A stretch of 64,000 nucleotides of DNA, taken from Siderastrea radians (taxonomy: Eukaryota > Cnidaria > Anthozoa > Scleractinia > Rhizangiidae). The position numbers and the translations under genes were made by a program. Numbering within the stretch: the first letter of the stretch is position 1; every line of letters starts with the position of its first letter. The stretch lies in contig OZ024890.1 in the NCBI GenBank assembly GCA_964017195.1, forward strand, positions 22,319,201 through 22,383,200, given 5' to 3'. Shown in pieces: positions 12,173-24,615 of the stretch. The notes beneath the pieces were generated by a model. It was not told the DNA's origin, did not search any database, and saw only the letters and a list, made by a program, of their open reading frames with translations.

Positions 12173-13024
12173 CTACTTGTGTGTGGATTCTTTATCTTTC
12201 TCCATTTCTTCTTTCAATCTTTTTTGCTCTTTCTCAGAGATGACTTTCGCTCTTCCGTTGCTGTCAACGCATTTCAAGATAGCTGGATACGCGATGAAGA
12301 CTTTGGAGCCCGCACCTAGCTTCTTCTGTAAATATTTCCTTACTGGGGCGATCGCTTTTCGTTCACCTTGGGTTTTCTTTCCGAAATCTTCGCTTATGCC
12401 GATTAGCTTCTCGCCGAATGGGTTGTCTTTTAGTCTTGCAGCAGCATTCGAGAACACTTTCATTTTATCCGAGTAGCGCAAGAAGGCCACATGTATCGGT
12501 CTCGGTCTTTGTTTACCATCAATATCGCTCCGTGGCTTCGTTGGCGTTCGGTGAGCACGCTCGATTTCTAGCTCCCCGCAGAGCGTTTCCAAACCCATGT
12601 GCGTTGATATAAAATTCTGAATAAAGCTTATGCAGTCCTCTCCTTCGGCCTTCTCTGGTATATTGTAAAACACCAGGTTGTTCCTCCGTGACCTGTTTCG
12701 AAGGTCTTCAACCTCCTTTTCTAGCGCTTCGACTCTGCTTTTATCGGCTTTCTGTTCCGTGGCTATCTTTACTTCTTCAACATCTTTCGTGATAGAATTT
12801 AAGCCGTTTTCAATTTGGGCGACTGTATCTTTAAGTTCTTTATAATCACTTTCAATTTTCTTTAGCCTCTCGTGTATTTGCTCCAGCAAGTCGAGCTTCT
12901 CTAGTTTCTCTAGGATGGACTTCAGCATCATGGCGTCGCCCGCTTCGTCGCCCACGTGCATCACTTCTTCGTCTTCGCTGCTTGGAACGCGAAACCGCTT
13001 TTCGCTTGGTTTCTTTAAGCTCAT
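12173..13024 (-). CDS. LINE ORF1: coiled-coil RNA-binding chaperone (L1 ORF1p-like)
   Basis: 283 residues. After a short charged N-terminus comes a long coiled coil (about 25-115; heptads such as LEKLDLLEQIHERLKKIESD), then an RRM-like domain starting RRNNLVFYNIPE near 115, then a basic C-terminal domain (about 175-270; RPIHVAFLRYSDKMKVF, RKYLQKKLGAG). This is the trimeric ORF1p layout of L1-type LINEs, which coats the element RNA. The frame is complete from ATG at 13024 to the stop. The same transcript would carry ORF2 downstream. Confidence 0.92.
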   Translation of the reverse strand: MSLKKPSEKRFRVPSSEDEEVMHVGDEAGDAMMLKSILEKLEKLDLLEQIHERLKKIESDYKELKDTVAQIENGLNSITKDVEEVKIATEQKADKSRVEALEKEVEDLRNRSRRNNLVFYNIPEKAEGEDCISFIQNFISTHMGLETLCGELEIERAHRTPTKPRSDIDGKQRPRPIHVAFLRYSDKMKVFSNAAARLKDNPFGEKLIGISEDFGKKTQGERKAIAPVRKYLQKKLGAGSKVFIAYPAILKCVDSNGRAKVISEKEQKRLKEEMEKDKESTHK

Positions 13025-13339
13025 TGACCTTGTGCTTAAGCTTATTAAACTTTTGCTTTATACTAGCCTAACGATGTTGACGAAATTGGCTAGTAAAACG
13101 ACATATCGCCGGAGCTCAATCAAAATACGTCTAATCCATCGGGCCGCGCATGACAATTAGTGTCGCTACCGGCACTGCAGAGCGAGTCCTGTCGTCACAT
13201 TTAAAGACCAAAACATTTCAGCGCGTGAAGAACGCGCTCCGTAATGAAGTAAAATGTCGGCGAATAAGCTTGACCAGCATTTCAATCTATTGGATATCTT
13301 TTGCTTGACTAGTATGATAACCAAGAAGGTCCTTGATGT

Positions 13340-13790
13340 CCCCGGGGGGGTTCCCGGGGGGGTACTTCCTTATATACGCTTTATAGGTATGTGCCGCCCG
13401 ATAGGGTAGGGTTTTTGAGGTGCTCAGTCCTTAAATAGGGTATCTTTTTCGGTGTTTTTTGATATTGTGATCCTTAGATGTTCCTTAGATAGGGTCACTA
13501 AATTGCAGTATCCACCTCAAGGCGCAAAAGGAAAAAGATATGGTCTGTTAAAACTGTACTAGACGTTATAAAGTTTAACAAAGCGATTTTAAAAGGACGT
13601 TTATAGCTTGTGTTGGCGCTCCTCACCACCTAGTTACAGAATTATGAGTTATCTTTTTCCCTTAAATAGGGTGCCATTTCTTGGTTTTGGGCCTTTAAAA
13701 GGGTATCAATTCTCGATTTTCTACCCTTAAATAGGGTCAGGGTTTGAGAACACACCTATCCTAAATTGACGGGAGTACCCCACCCGGGGC
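13340..13790. mobile_element. 451-bp MITE-like element with C/G-rich ends
   Basis: The ends read CCCCGGGGGGGT...GTACTTCC and GGGAGTACCCCACCCGGGG, imperfect inverted repeats. Short direct repeats GATGT flank it (13335-13339 and 13791-13795). The interior repeats the phrase TTAAATAGGGT several times. There is no ORF. Confidence 0.7.
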
Positions 13791-14517
13791 GATGTCTCGC
13801 ACATTTCACGAAAAAAATAGCAAACAACACCAAAATAACCAGCCAGATGTAACCGCTGTTAATTTTTTAAGGCCAAGAAAGTAAATGAAGGCCCAGATTG
13901 GCCGTATTGGCGCGGATGTAGCCGGATTTCAATTCACTGTGAAAAAGTCCTGCTTTTAGATGGCATAGAAAATGGCGGATTTCTCACTCGATGCGCGCAA
14001 AGCACTGTGGGTGACTAGGATCCTTTAAGCACAGTATTGCGTGGTTAAGAAAAGTCTGTGTGTTTTTGGACAGCCAATACCATACTGTATCTTATTTCAG
14101 TTTGAAAAAAAATTGTTTTCATCGGTAAAATTGTGAAATTTTGGCTTAAACGAGATTTTACGAATTGTGCTTACATGTCCCAGTCGCTTTATTTTATCCC
14201 GAAAGTTGCAAGTGGTGTTTTATTGGTTGTGGGACTTTTATTTTTTCCTCTGTTTTCGTGTCGGCCCAAGAAAATTGTTTTAAATGTGGAAGTCCACGGG
14301 CAAGTGAATTCCAAGGCGATTTATAACGACTTTCTCCCAGAAAGCCTGATACTCAGGCTAGACTTTGTCGTGTTGGTCAAGTAAATGCTGAATCGCTCGC
14401 TTCTCAGCGCCACAGAAAACAACTCGAGAAAGACAACAACAGGTGTTCGTGTCATATGCATGGCACCGCTTCAGACAAGAGTAAACTGTCAAAAATTCCA
14501 ATAACATTATTATCACT

Positions 14518-15276
14518 GAGGTAAGCAAAGCTTTCGTTCAATAGAAACATCTTAAATTAAGATTTTGGTTTTTACGGAGCAACACCGCCATTGAACAAAA
14601 ATTATGGTCGGTGTTAGTTGAATTAAAATTAAGCACACGTTTGTATTAGTGTAACTTTCAACTTGCTTCATTACAAGTTTAAAAATTTCCAATTATAAAA
14701 TTTTAAAAGTTCATTGTAAGAGAATAGGGTATCTTTATGAACCGTGACACAGCCGCTTTACGACACTTCGACTTGCTGCAATACGAGCTTTAAATAAAAA
14801 GCTTTTCAACCACAATTTCGGCTTTCGTTACTTTTAGGGGACTCGCGCTATATAGAGAAAAAATTGTCTGAATGCACGCGCAAAAGAGCGCAAAAATGAC
14901 GAATTTAATTCACTCGCAAAAATGACGAATTCAATTAATTGTACAAAGTTTAGAAATAACTAAACTCAACAATAACAAAGCTAACCGTCGTAGAATCAGT
15001 GCTTAACCCTAAACAGAAGTATAGATGAGTTCTTAGGCCTAATCACTATCGATCAGTGCTTAACCCTAAATACTGTAGATGAGTGTTTAACCGTTTTTCA
15101 TTTTGTTTTCATTTGTTTTTCTCGCTAATAAACGCTCGTCGTCAAATTTGTCACTCGTCATTTTTGCGCGTGCATTCAAACAGTGCTTCACTGGTTTTTT
15201 TCCTATGTAGCGCGAGTCCCCTAAAAGTAACGATAGCCACAATTTCTATTGAACGAAAACTTTACTTACCTTAATG
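14518..15276. repeat. Outer inverted repeat around the 419-bp MITE
   Basis: GGTAAGCAAAGCTTTCGTTC (from 14520) pairs with GAACGAAAACTTTACTTACC (ending 15272). This suggests the 419-bp MITE inserted into an older ~0.34 kb TIR element. I found no clear target duplication for the outer one. Confidence 0.55.
14820..15238. mobile_element. 419-bp MITE with 8-bp target duplication
   Basis: TIRs start GGCT(T/A)TCGTTACTTTTAGGGG and extend about 75 bp. The exact direct repeat ACAATTTC flanks both sides (14812-14819 and 15239-15246). Eight-base duplication fits hAT, P or Merlin elements; the termini do not decide between them. Confidence 0.8.
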
Positions 15277-15364
15277 ATATCGCCAAAGACACCGAATTCT
15301 TCTTTTAACATCTCCCAGCTCTAAATCGGCATTAAGAACAAAATATTCAACACTTTATTGTCCG

Positions 15365-15941
15365 TTTCGAACTACCCTGCAAGCAGAGGTTTCTTGGTCG
15401 CCCTATGTTCCGGGGGGCGAATAAGTAACCTCTGCGCAAAACCGTCTGATTTCCTGTCGTGCATGCGCAAAATTCGTCATGCGCGTCGTCACTTACCTTT
15501 TGCACGCGCGTTCATTCGTGAAATAAACAAAACTTGTGAACTCCATAAAAACGTTACTTGCACCCGGTTTATTTGAGCGTTACTTTCAACTCCGGATAAA
15601 CATCAGTAAAGCAAAGGTTTAACAATTGCTGCCTTATCTTTCTGAGTATTTTCTGAGCTAGGAGAAATGACAAAAGAATTTTGTAACAAAAAAAGCAAAT
15701 CTGTCGCGTACAACAACCTTGCAAGCGTATCACAGCGCGCGCACTTTTTGACAGCATTTACAGCATGCGTCAGCTTCAAAACCGGTTGAGAGCCGGTTAG
15801 AATCAAGTATTTTTAATTAATTCGTCCAAAATCCTGGACGGCGGCAGATCAAAGAATCAGACGGTTTTGCGCAGAGGTTACTTATTCGCCCGCCGGAACA
15901 TAGGGCGACCAAGAAACCTCTGCTTGCAGGGTAGTTTCGAA
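15365..15941. mobile_element. 577-bp TIR element
   Basis: Inverted arms of about 88 bp: ACTACCCTGCAAGCAGAGGT...TTTTGCGCAGAGG-type sequence at 15372-15452 and its reverse complement at 15857-15935. The centre of ~400 bp holds no long ORF. Flanking duplication not resolved. Confidence 0.65.
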
Positions 15942-16724
15942 CACAAATTTTCCACAATCCAGAGCTGCGATCCGTGGCGCTGGCCGAAAGGATCGCAGCT
16001 CGGGGACGAGAGTGAGGGAGAGCAGTGACGTAACGAACATGCGCAGTGCGTTATTCAGCTCTGTCGGACAGAGAGGACAGACGGATGAAACACGTAAAGC
16101 TGACGCAATCAGCAAAAGTTTTGTCAAACTTTTTAGTGCTGAGTTCTTGATGAGGCGAGAATTGTACCACAAATCTAGTGGTGGTCAATGAGAAATCATC
16201 TAAGATTTATGGGTTAAAACTGAAGAAACCATTGCAACCTTAGAGCGAAAAGATGAGGATGTTTATTGTGGATTCAGACCTGAAAATCGGCGGTGAGCGG
16301 GAATTTGTGCTGTCGATGAAATTAAGCTGAACCGTGTTTTAACGGATTATTTTGTGAACAGTTTTCACTGGATTAAAGGTTAGTTGAGCAATTCGAATTT
16401 GTCCTTGTATTTCTGACCTATTCTTACTAATGTTTTAATTTACAAGCCTGTGATTCTCCGAATTACAGCGATGAAATTCAGATTCTGCGGCAATCGCATC
16501 TTCCATTGACTCTAGACAGCATTTCTTTCCTTCGTTTGAAAATCAGTTTTACAACAACAACAACACTAACAACACTAACATTGTAAGTTGTAGATCCAAT
16601 CGCCTGCGGCTCGTGAATCTACAACACTTTGACAATGTTATGACGAAATTTATCATCAATAAGAGACAGACGCATAAAAAACTGACGTCAATTTGTTAAA
16701 TTGAAAGTCGAGCGTACGAGGAAC

Positions 16725-16925
16725 CAGCCGCCATATTGTTTACTTCAGCTACAAGAAAAAATGGCATTCCACCTCCCCCGGTCAGGCTGTCTTGGGACTC
16801 CCGTCACCCTCCCCCAGAGTCTGTACGGACGGACGGACGTACGCTGTCGTCAGAACCAAAATTTTTCGGATCAACGGGTTACCAAATTTTCTTACCTATG
16901 GTGGTCCGCGAGCTCCGCTACAAGT
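16725..16925. repeat. Dispersed repeat with (GGAC)n, copy 2
   Basis: Same orientation and order of blocks as 245-530, but with a shorter GGAC tract. It resembles a repeat I associate with anthozoan genomes; that association is from memory. Confidence 0.65.
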
Positions 16926-17689
16926 AAGACTGAATCGAGAGGGTGGCATATACGGCAATAGTCGACGACATTCCCAGCTATGGCGACTGATTACGTTTCA
17001 GACTTGCGCCTTGCTGAAATGTAACTAAAAGCTCTCACAAGTGATTTAGATTTCCTTGCAGTATTGAGACCACGGCTGCAAAATGCTGCAGAAGCCAGAA
17101 TCAAACCGTTAACGCTAAGCATCTGTTGATGCAAAAAGTACTAAATGAATAATGAGATTTGGGAGCTCCGTTCGTTATTGAACGACTAAAGCTCGCAAAT
17201 TTCGATATTTATCTTTAGATATGTGTAATTGTTCATACTCGCTGCGATGAACGAACGCATCTTAGAATAAAGCAAGTTTCAGTCGTGCTTTACCGAATTT
17301 CGTTTCGGAAAAGGTTTGCTGTACAAATAAACTTGTGGAACGTTGTGAGCTGTGAGTTGTGTAACCGCCCCTTTAGTAGTTTTCCAGAGATCGGTTCGGA
17401 TGAAACACGTTGTCAGTCATGTCGCTAGAATTAAAAAGGAATTGCATTCTCGAACTTTGGCTGGGTTATTTGGCTCAGAATATTACAAAACTCAAGCATT
17501 AGCTGCATTGCTGAGGTGAAAGTATTGTTTAAGGTTTGTTTATGAGCGAAAGTTTTACTATCAATTACGAAATGTATCCACATCTAAAAGTTTTGCTCAA
17601 AATTTATGTCGAAAGTAACCAATCGTAGACGTGACAGTTTCCCAAGCGGTCATGATCAGACTGTCAGGGTGTCAAATGTTTTCCGCCGA

Positions 17690-17830
17690 ACATATATTGT
17701 CTGGATGCTTCAACGTTATTGGTTGTTTACGAAAACTTTTGCTATGTTAAGTTCTCAGTTAGCGTCGTGATTGGACACTTTTCTTCCAGCTGGCCCGGTT
17801 CGAGTAGCTGGAAAGTAAGACAACAATTAT
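17690..17830. repeat. Inverted copy of the 1.6 kb-position repeat
   Basis: Its reverse complement contains CGACGCTAACTGAGAACTTA and AACGTTGAAGCATCCAGACA, aligning with 1625-1700. Confidence 0.55.
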
Positions 17831-18990
17831 CACACCAATTAGAATGAGAAACTGCTAAAGGATGTATGTCAGAGCGTCATTTTTGTTCCTTCAGTACCGA
17901 AGAACGAATATTTAAATCGTCGATCGAGAATAACTTAGCGTACCGTAATATATTAATATCTCTGTACTCTTGATATATTACTAATCTCCAGCATACGCGA
18001 GCACACATTAATGTAAGACCAGAGCAGAAAATAATTATGCTGGCTATTCGACAATAGTTGTCTAAGCTTTGCAAGTCACTCATGAGAATGACTGCTGGGC
18101 GGTAGTAATCCATGCGCAAATATCTGCTCCTTATGTAATTTCGTGCATGTCCATTCAAATAAGAGCATGCATTCTTGGAAACTGATTTTTCAAGTTTAAC
18201 AAAATGAATTAAGTTGCACAACAAAATGCCTCGTTGAGTTAAGTTCACATTTTCAGCAGCATTTTTACCCTCAGTGTAAACCGAACTGTACGTTCATCTA
18301 CATTTAAAAGTCTTACAAAAAAACTCAAGTCTGGCCGGAAAATAAATTCTGTTATCCCGTTTATATCATCATCGTGTTGAGCTCATGATGTCATTAAATT
18401 GTTTGTTCAAAACAAAATAACGAACAGAATTGCCTTGTGTTTTGACGGCCAAATTTTTGCTTTTTTTGTTATTGTTTTAACTGAATTTGCGCGGATACGC
18501 TCTCTAAGCTAGTAGTATATTATTTTTCATGTTCCTCTACACTAGTAGTGATGTGTTTTCAACACTCAGTTTTACTCATGTTGTAAAATTAAGACGGACA
18601 ACGGCAAATAAAATTGCCAGGTTGACAAACAGTTCGTGTTTTGTAAAGTTCAGTGAAAAGTCAAACTAACACTGGCCCAGACGCCAAGATTTTTCACCAA
18701 TAGCTAGTATATTTATTTTGCTTGCATTTTACCTTCAAATAACAGTCATTTACCCAGTTCTCAGTATGCGTTGCAGGCCCTCCTCTGCTGATCTCAACAA
18801 TGAGCACTTCTTTTTTTTCAAGTTAATGCAATTCCACGTCAGATTACAGTGTAAACAAAATACTAAAGTTCTTGAGTCGTGCGGGCCAATTAAAAACTTT
18901 CTTATCCTTTTTTTCTTTCGTTCAAGCGGAAAGTCCCGGGGAAGGCGAATCCTCCTAGAAATAAGAATTATAATAGATTAATTTGGGCAA

Positions 18991-20247
18991 TTTTGTTTAA
19001 TTAAGCAGTGAAATTTTCTGAGCGAAATCGCGCGTTGGGAGAAAATGGTCTTGATATGGATAGTTAACTGTTCGAAACCTCAATCTGCTTGTTACGTTTA
19101 AATAGGCCCTGTCAACTTTTGTCTGTGAAATCTCGGTTCAGAGAATAGGCTACTCGCGAAAGATATCGGCCGCGCCCCATTACTCTACATCACCTTCATG
19201 ATACTTCGTCTTATGTTCTTCTGATTAATAGTAACTTTCTCCTAAACCAGCATTATTCGATGAAAATGTAGATACTACTCTCCATGGCATATCGATCCAG
19301 TTATTATCCATGTTTTAATTTTTCAACATTATTCTCGTTCAATCACTATTACTTATTGTACAAGAGGCGTGCAAATTACCTTATTATTTAATAAGCTTTG
19401 CTTTTTCGGCATTTTTTAAGACGTCAAGGTTATTTTAATTTACGACGTTATTGTCAGACTGTAAGATTGTTTTACTGCCATAAGCATAACACTAGCATTT
19501 CATTGCTGGTCATACATTTTTCGATATTAAGTAATTAAGGTACCTCTCGATCAAGGCTGGGTTAATTGCCGTCACAATTTAACGAAAGCAGACGTGACCC
19601 CCCATCTTTTTCATTTTTTATTCGTTTTTTCCTGTGAACTAGAAGTTAACAAAATCATGACTTCTTTTTTTCTAAGAAGTTATCTTAAGTTCAAGCCACG
19701 AGTGCTAATATTAGCTCCCAATATGTTTTGATCATGTCTCAGCACTCTTAATAATACTAATATTGCACTAAGAGTGAGTTGATAGCAGAGATATCGATTA
19801 AAATTGCACGGCTTCACAGAGCACCACAGGTTCGGATAACTGCAAATGATTTACACCGTTAGCTGTACAAGCATAGCAACAGGCTCAATCGAAGTTTTTT
19901 AGACATATTGTTTGATCAATTAACCGAGTCGTGCATGCTGTCAGGCAGTGTGTCGTGTTAAGTCAGATATTGGTGTTTTTTTTCTCGTCAATGGTAAGAG
20001 AAGCACCTCCCAACTTACTTTCTCTGATATTATTAACCTGACAATTGTGAGGATTATGATATGTTTAAAATAAATGAAATGTGAGAGTGATCCAAACGTG
20101 GTTCCATTGGCATTTTTTCTTCATCCACCCTTGTAAATCTTTCCAGTGTCCTCAACTTTTGTCACTATTGTGGCGCTCTCGGGCTAACTGTACAGTGGTG
20201 TACCCACTCTTGCCAGTAAATGAAAAATTGCAGAGATAAAAGCCTAC
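18991..20247 (+). other. 5' flank of locus A, paralogous to 36,490-37,930
   Basis: GCGCGTTGGGAGAAAATGGT at 19031 matches GTGCGTTGGAAGAAAGTGGT at 36510, and alignable sequence continues to the TATA-like box. It is non-coding, so it marks a segmental duplication rather than exon conservation. Confidence 0.75.
20235..20242 (+). promoter_or_regulatory. TATA-like box stranded from locus A
   Basis: GATAAAAG identical to the box of locus B. Here the sequence that should lie next to it begins at 24247, because an element is inserted at 20252-24242. Confidence 0.4.
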
Positions 20248-20251
20248 TTAA

Positions 20252-23200
20252 GTGGCTGTCTCCCTAAGATCCTCATAATCCAAATTGGTCACAAAATAGA
20301 TTTCCTTCACATCTTGTATGTGAATTGCACTTTGTCTGGGTACTTTAAAAACACTTTTCGTTTGGGCTCTAAATGCTTTCTTCGACAGTTTACAGGGGGG
20401 GGGGAGGGGCGGTTGACCAAAAATGGACATTTTATTGGTACAGAAATGCCAATTTTCAATAACTTTGGTAACTCCTCACAACACTTAAAATTTGATGCAG
20501 GACAAAATTCTACTGTTGGTTGTTAACTACAACTCCTCCTTATCCTACAGTGTTACTGACATTTCCATGTAGTTGTTTTGAGTGGTTAAAACAGTTCCTT
20601 TTAACAACCCAATTTCACAACTTTTAAAAAAGTAGGAAAAATGGGTAAACAAAAATACATGTTAACAAAAAGTGAGACCTCGTATAGCAAATTCCTTGCA
20701 GTCATGGATAGTTTAAGACCTGGTCTTAATTATAATAAAATAAAATCGTGCGGCCAGATGGATTAAAGAACGTGGCGCCGCTTTGAAACACCAGTATTTC
20801 TAAATTATGCAAATTACGAACAACATCCAATGCGTGGAATTTAAGAGCAAATGTGATGCCAGCAATGCTCCCTTACATCAGATAAACACAAAAATAGTTT
20901 CAAACTACAGTAGGACACAAATGTAAGCTGGTAATATTTCGCATATAGCTTTAATTAAGTTGTACAGCATTCAAATAACTCATTAACTATGCTCAATCCA
21001 CAAGATAAACAAGTTATAAAGTACATGCCACTCGATGATTGCTAACTGCGCTAAGCAAGTAACTTTACAAAACAGCCTTGATCTAGAACTATTAATCTGA
21101 GAATAAAGCAATAAAAGCAAGTCATATTGGGTATATCACAGCCTGTGTTTTGCAAACTTATTTAGCGAACACTTAGTGCCTTGCAAAATAGTGAAAACAA
21201 CGAAGGGCATCTTGGTCTGTTTACATTTGCACCTATTACCTCAATTTTCTGTCATCTTCGATCAAATATAGATCCGTGCGTTTCAGAGATCATCGTCGAA
21301 GCTACAAATAGTCGATTTTTGAGAAAATTCTTCGTTCAAAAGCCCTCATTTAGACCAAGCTTTCCATGCATTTAGTTTTCTCGTGTTATATTATTCAGGC
21401 AGTAGCCGCTGATCAGTAACTAATGTCAACAACAACACCTGGTACTGCTCCGTTTGCACTCGCGTTTTGGCTCTCAGCTATCTACCTAATTTGAATTCAT
21501 GATCCTTCACCAATTAGTAGTGAATTTGTCTGAAAATAAGGGCTGGAGCTCATGGGAGAAGAAACAAATGTTTGTCCTCAATTTAGATCTACAAGCACAC
21601 AACCACAATGAGGGCCATGGTTTCGAATTTTTTGTTTTTTCAGCTAGGTAAAATCACTCGGCGTACAGCTGGGCACGTCTTCATAGATTTGAAAATAACC
21701 TTCCTGTTTTCGACTCCTGGGGCATTGAAAGGTTCCTTCAGTTTTGAGAAAGTAATCAGCTGCAGTTAAGAGACAACCTTAACCCTATCTAGACCGGGCC
21801 TTCTTTGGCCTTCTGTGGCCGTTGTGGGGCAGGCCTCCATTAAACTCCGATTGCAATAAAGCAATGAAACTGAAACTTAGTGAGTCAAAAGTACGTCCAA
21901 GAATTTTGTCCAAGAATGTTTTCTTTGAAATCGCCAAGGGATACTGATGACGCCACACGACGTCAGACTTACGTCATAATTTCCAATTGGATCCACCGTA
22001 TTGGAAATCGTGATTTCCCTACGACTTTGGAAAGCCACCCAATTGACCAAAAAGTGGGCAAAAATAATAAAAGAACTCTTAAGTTATCTAATAACATAAC
22101 ACCTACTGGCTACAGTAAGAACGTCATTTTTGTTTTCAGTTAAAACAGTAACGTACCAAATAATTTCAGAAAAACACGCCGGTCAAAGTCTGATTGCCTA
22201 AGCAACGTGAATCTCACTGTAGATTGACCTACCACACTAATTTGTTCCCAAATAATTGTTTTTAAATAAACGTTTGGCGGTGCTTGTTCACACATTAAAA
22301 AATGATAGAAAAGTTTCAAGTCCGCAAAGGTAGAATCCGTGCACCCCCCGCATTGTAGGGTTAATTTGAAATAAAGCAGCCTTTCAAGGAAATCAAAAAT
22401 TCCTTCGGCAAAGCCAGTTGTAAATGACTGAAAACAGTATTCAAGAGGAAACGAGTTTCTGTCTTAGGTAACGGGCGTCTACTGTACAGTTAGATTAAGA
22501 GTAGTCTAGTAGAGATAGTACTTATAGTAAAGTAATTTTTGCGCGAGCTCGCGTATCTCACCCGCTATTCAATCCCTGACAAAAATCTGAGGATACTCGT
22601 AATTTCCACGATTAAACCTTGTTCTCATACTACCCAGGCTAGTCTATGATCAACTCCAGAAGTGACATTCACTATGTTTGGCGGTATATTGCTAATCTAG
22701 AGAAAGCGCAGCAAAACTAAGTCGAGGCGAAATTTCAAAAGCAAGACGTTTTTTTCTTGCGTATCGTAGGTTCACATTTGGTAGAGCAGTACCCCACGAT
22801 CAGGTGGTTCTGGGGGCTCCATATTGCAAACTGGATCACAACCATTAAGTCGCCATGGACCAAGCTCCCACAAATGTTTTACCAAACAGAAAGTATTCAA
22901 CGGAGGATATTTCTATCAAGTAGTAATATTTTTGCTATACTGACGTTTCGCCAGGGTCAGATTCCAGAATTTAACAGCTTGGATGAAACGACAAGTTTAT
23001 TTTCAAACATGTTAGGATGCGTCCCCAAAGCCCGAGTTATCACGTTATTTCACCTTGCTAAGATTACAAAAAATTAGCAACCACGTCACACACTGTAGTT
23101 ATGTGCTTGCAACTCTAAATTAAAGGCAAAAATTTTGCGTTTTCCCTCGTGAGCTCTGACCCTTATTTTCAAATGAATTCACCTTTCATTGGTGAGCGAT

Positions 23201-24242
23201 CATGCATTCAAATAGAAACGCGAGTGCAAAATGGAACAGTACCAGGATTTTTTGTTGACATTAGCTACTGGTCAGCAGCTACTGCCTGAAAAATTTTAAC
23301 ACGAGAGAAGTGATGCATGGAAAGCTTGTTCTAAATGAAGGCTTAATTAGTTTTGAACGAAGAATTTTCCCAAAACCAACTATTTTGACGCTTCTAAGAT
23401 GACCTCTGAAACGCACTGATCTGTTTTTGATCGAAGATGACAGAATAAGCGCAATTAGCAATCATCGAGTGGCATGTACTTTATAACTTGTTTATCTTAT
23501 GAATTGAGCATAGTTAATGAGCTATTTGAATACTGTACAATTTAATTAAAGCTATATGTGAAATATTACCAGCTTACATTTGTGTCCTGCTGTAGTTTGA
23601 AACTATTTTTGTGTTTACCTGATGTAAGGGAGCATTGCTCGCATCACATTTGCTCTTAAATTCCACGCATAGGTTGTTGTTCGTAATTTGCATAATTTAG
23701 AAATACTGGTGTTTCAAAGCGGCGCCACGTTCTTTAATCCATCTGGCCGCACGATTTTATTTTATTATAATTAAGACCAAGTCTTTAACCTTCCATGACT
23801 GCAAGGAATTTGCTATACGAGGTCTCACTTTTTGTTAACATGTATTTTGTTTACCCATTTTTCCTACTTTTTTAAAAGTTGTGAAATTGGGTTGTTAAAA
23901 GGAACTGTTTTAACTACTCAAAACAACTACATGGAAATGTCAGTAACACTGTAGGATAAGGAAGAGTTGTAGTTAACAACCAACAGTAGAATTTTGTCCT
24001 GCATCAAATTTTAAGTGTTGTGAGGAGTTACCAAAATTATTGAGAATTGGCATTCTTGTACCAATAAAATGTCCATTTTTTTCCTCCAGGAGACCTCCCT
24101 TGTAAACTGTCGAAGAAAGCATTAGAGCCCAAACGAAAAGTGTTTTTAAAGTACCCAGACGAAGTGTAATTCACATACAAAATTTGAAGGAAATCTATTT
24201 TGTGACCAATTTGGGTTATGAGGATCTTAGGGAGACAGCCAC
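20252..24242. mobile_element. 4.0 kb TTAA-flanked element with >1 kb inverted repeats
   Basis: The ends read TTAA-GTGGCTGTCTCCC and GGGAGACAGCCAC-TTAA, with TTAA at 20248-20251 and 24243-24246. The left arm (about 20252-21565) is the reverse complement of the right arm (about 23140-24242), with scattered differences. The locus B paralogue reads straight through at the equivalent place (37922-37935, GCCTACGTAATACCC), so that site is empty. The ~1.6 kb centre has only short ORFs (21880-22143, 22757-23077) with no transposase I recognise. TTAA duplication is typical of piggyBac and Kolobok elements; this looks like a non-autonomous fold-back member. Confidence 0.85.
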
Positions 24243-24396
24243 TTAAAACCCTTGCTCTCAATATCACGCTGTGCCTCAATGCTGATATATCGAATGCCCA
24301 ATACAATTACCTTTCGTTGGAGAGAAAAGTTGTGTTTTTCTTGGCGGCAACATCATGGCACTTTGGTGTGTAAAAAGTCCACTCCTAGGCTCCACA

Positions 24397-24615
24397 ATGA
24401 AATTATTCCGAGAAGTACCAACCCGTCTCGGTCTGCCCTGTTTCTTGGCTGTGTTATTGATGTTATCCGTCGTAGTGCCTTATATCTGTGGAAGAACCAG
24501 GTAGAGAAAACCAAGTGAACACTGAATCGTTTGGAGAAGAGTCTTTGTTGTATCAAGATTGAGGGTCTTACCAGCCCCCGGACATGAAAAAGCTACTAAA
24601 ATCGATGGAAGAAAG
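24397..24615 (+). pseudogene. Locus A exon 1 (frameshifted signal-peptide exon)
   Basis: It starts MKLFREVPTRLGLPCFLAVL, aligns with B, then stops at TAG after the deletion. The donor GTAATT is conserved. The second lesion is a TGA where B has CGA. Confidence 0.8.

Larger units (their letters stand above)
7965..13150 (-). mobile_element. Full-length L1/Tx1-type LINE
   Basis: The element comprises a 5' region upstream of ORF1 (end not defined, near 13,150), ORF1, spacer, ORF2, a ~110-nt 3' UTR and a 47-nt uninterrupted poly(A) tail (plus-strand T run 7965-8011). Both ORFs are intact and the tail is pure, which suggests a young copy. I compared the bases left of the T run with 13025-13400 and found no clear target duplication. 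Confidence 0.88.
15942..18990. other. Region without recognised gene
   Basis: It includes a short hairpin GAGCTGCGATCC...GGATCGCAGCTC (about 15961-16001), one dispersed-repeat copy (16,725-16,925) and one at 17,690-17,830. The longest ORF, 17877-18248 on the minus strand, resembles no family I know. Otherwise nothing recognised. Confidence 0.5.

Noticed and set aside
13025..13400. Target-site duplication of the LINE
   Set aside because: I searched for the sequence preceding the poly(T) (TTTGAAGCGTTCGCA) and found no convincing second copy, so no boundary is claimed.
17877..18248. 123-codon minus-strand ORF with some hydrophobic stretches
   Set aside because: No recognisable domain, no supporting exon structure, and it is compatible with chance in a 64 kb window.
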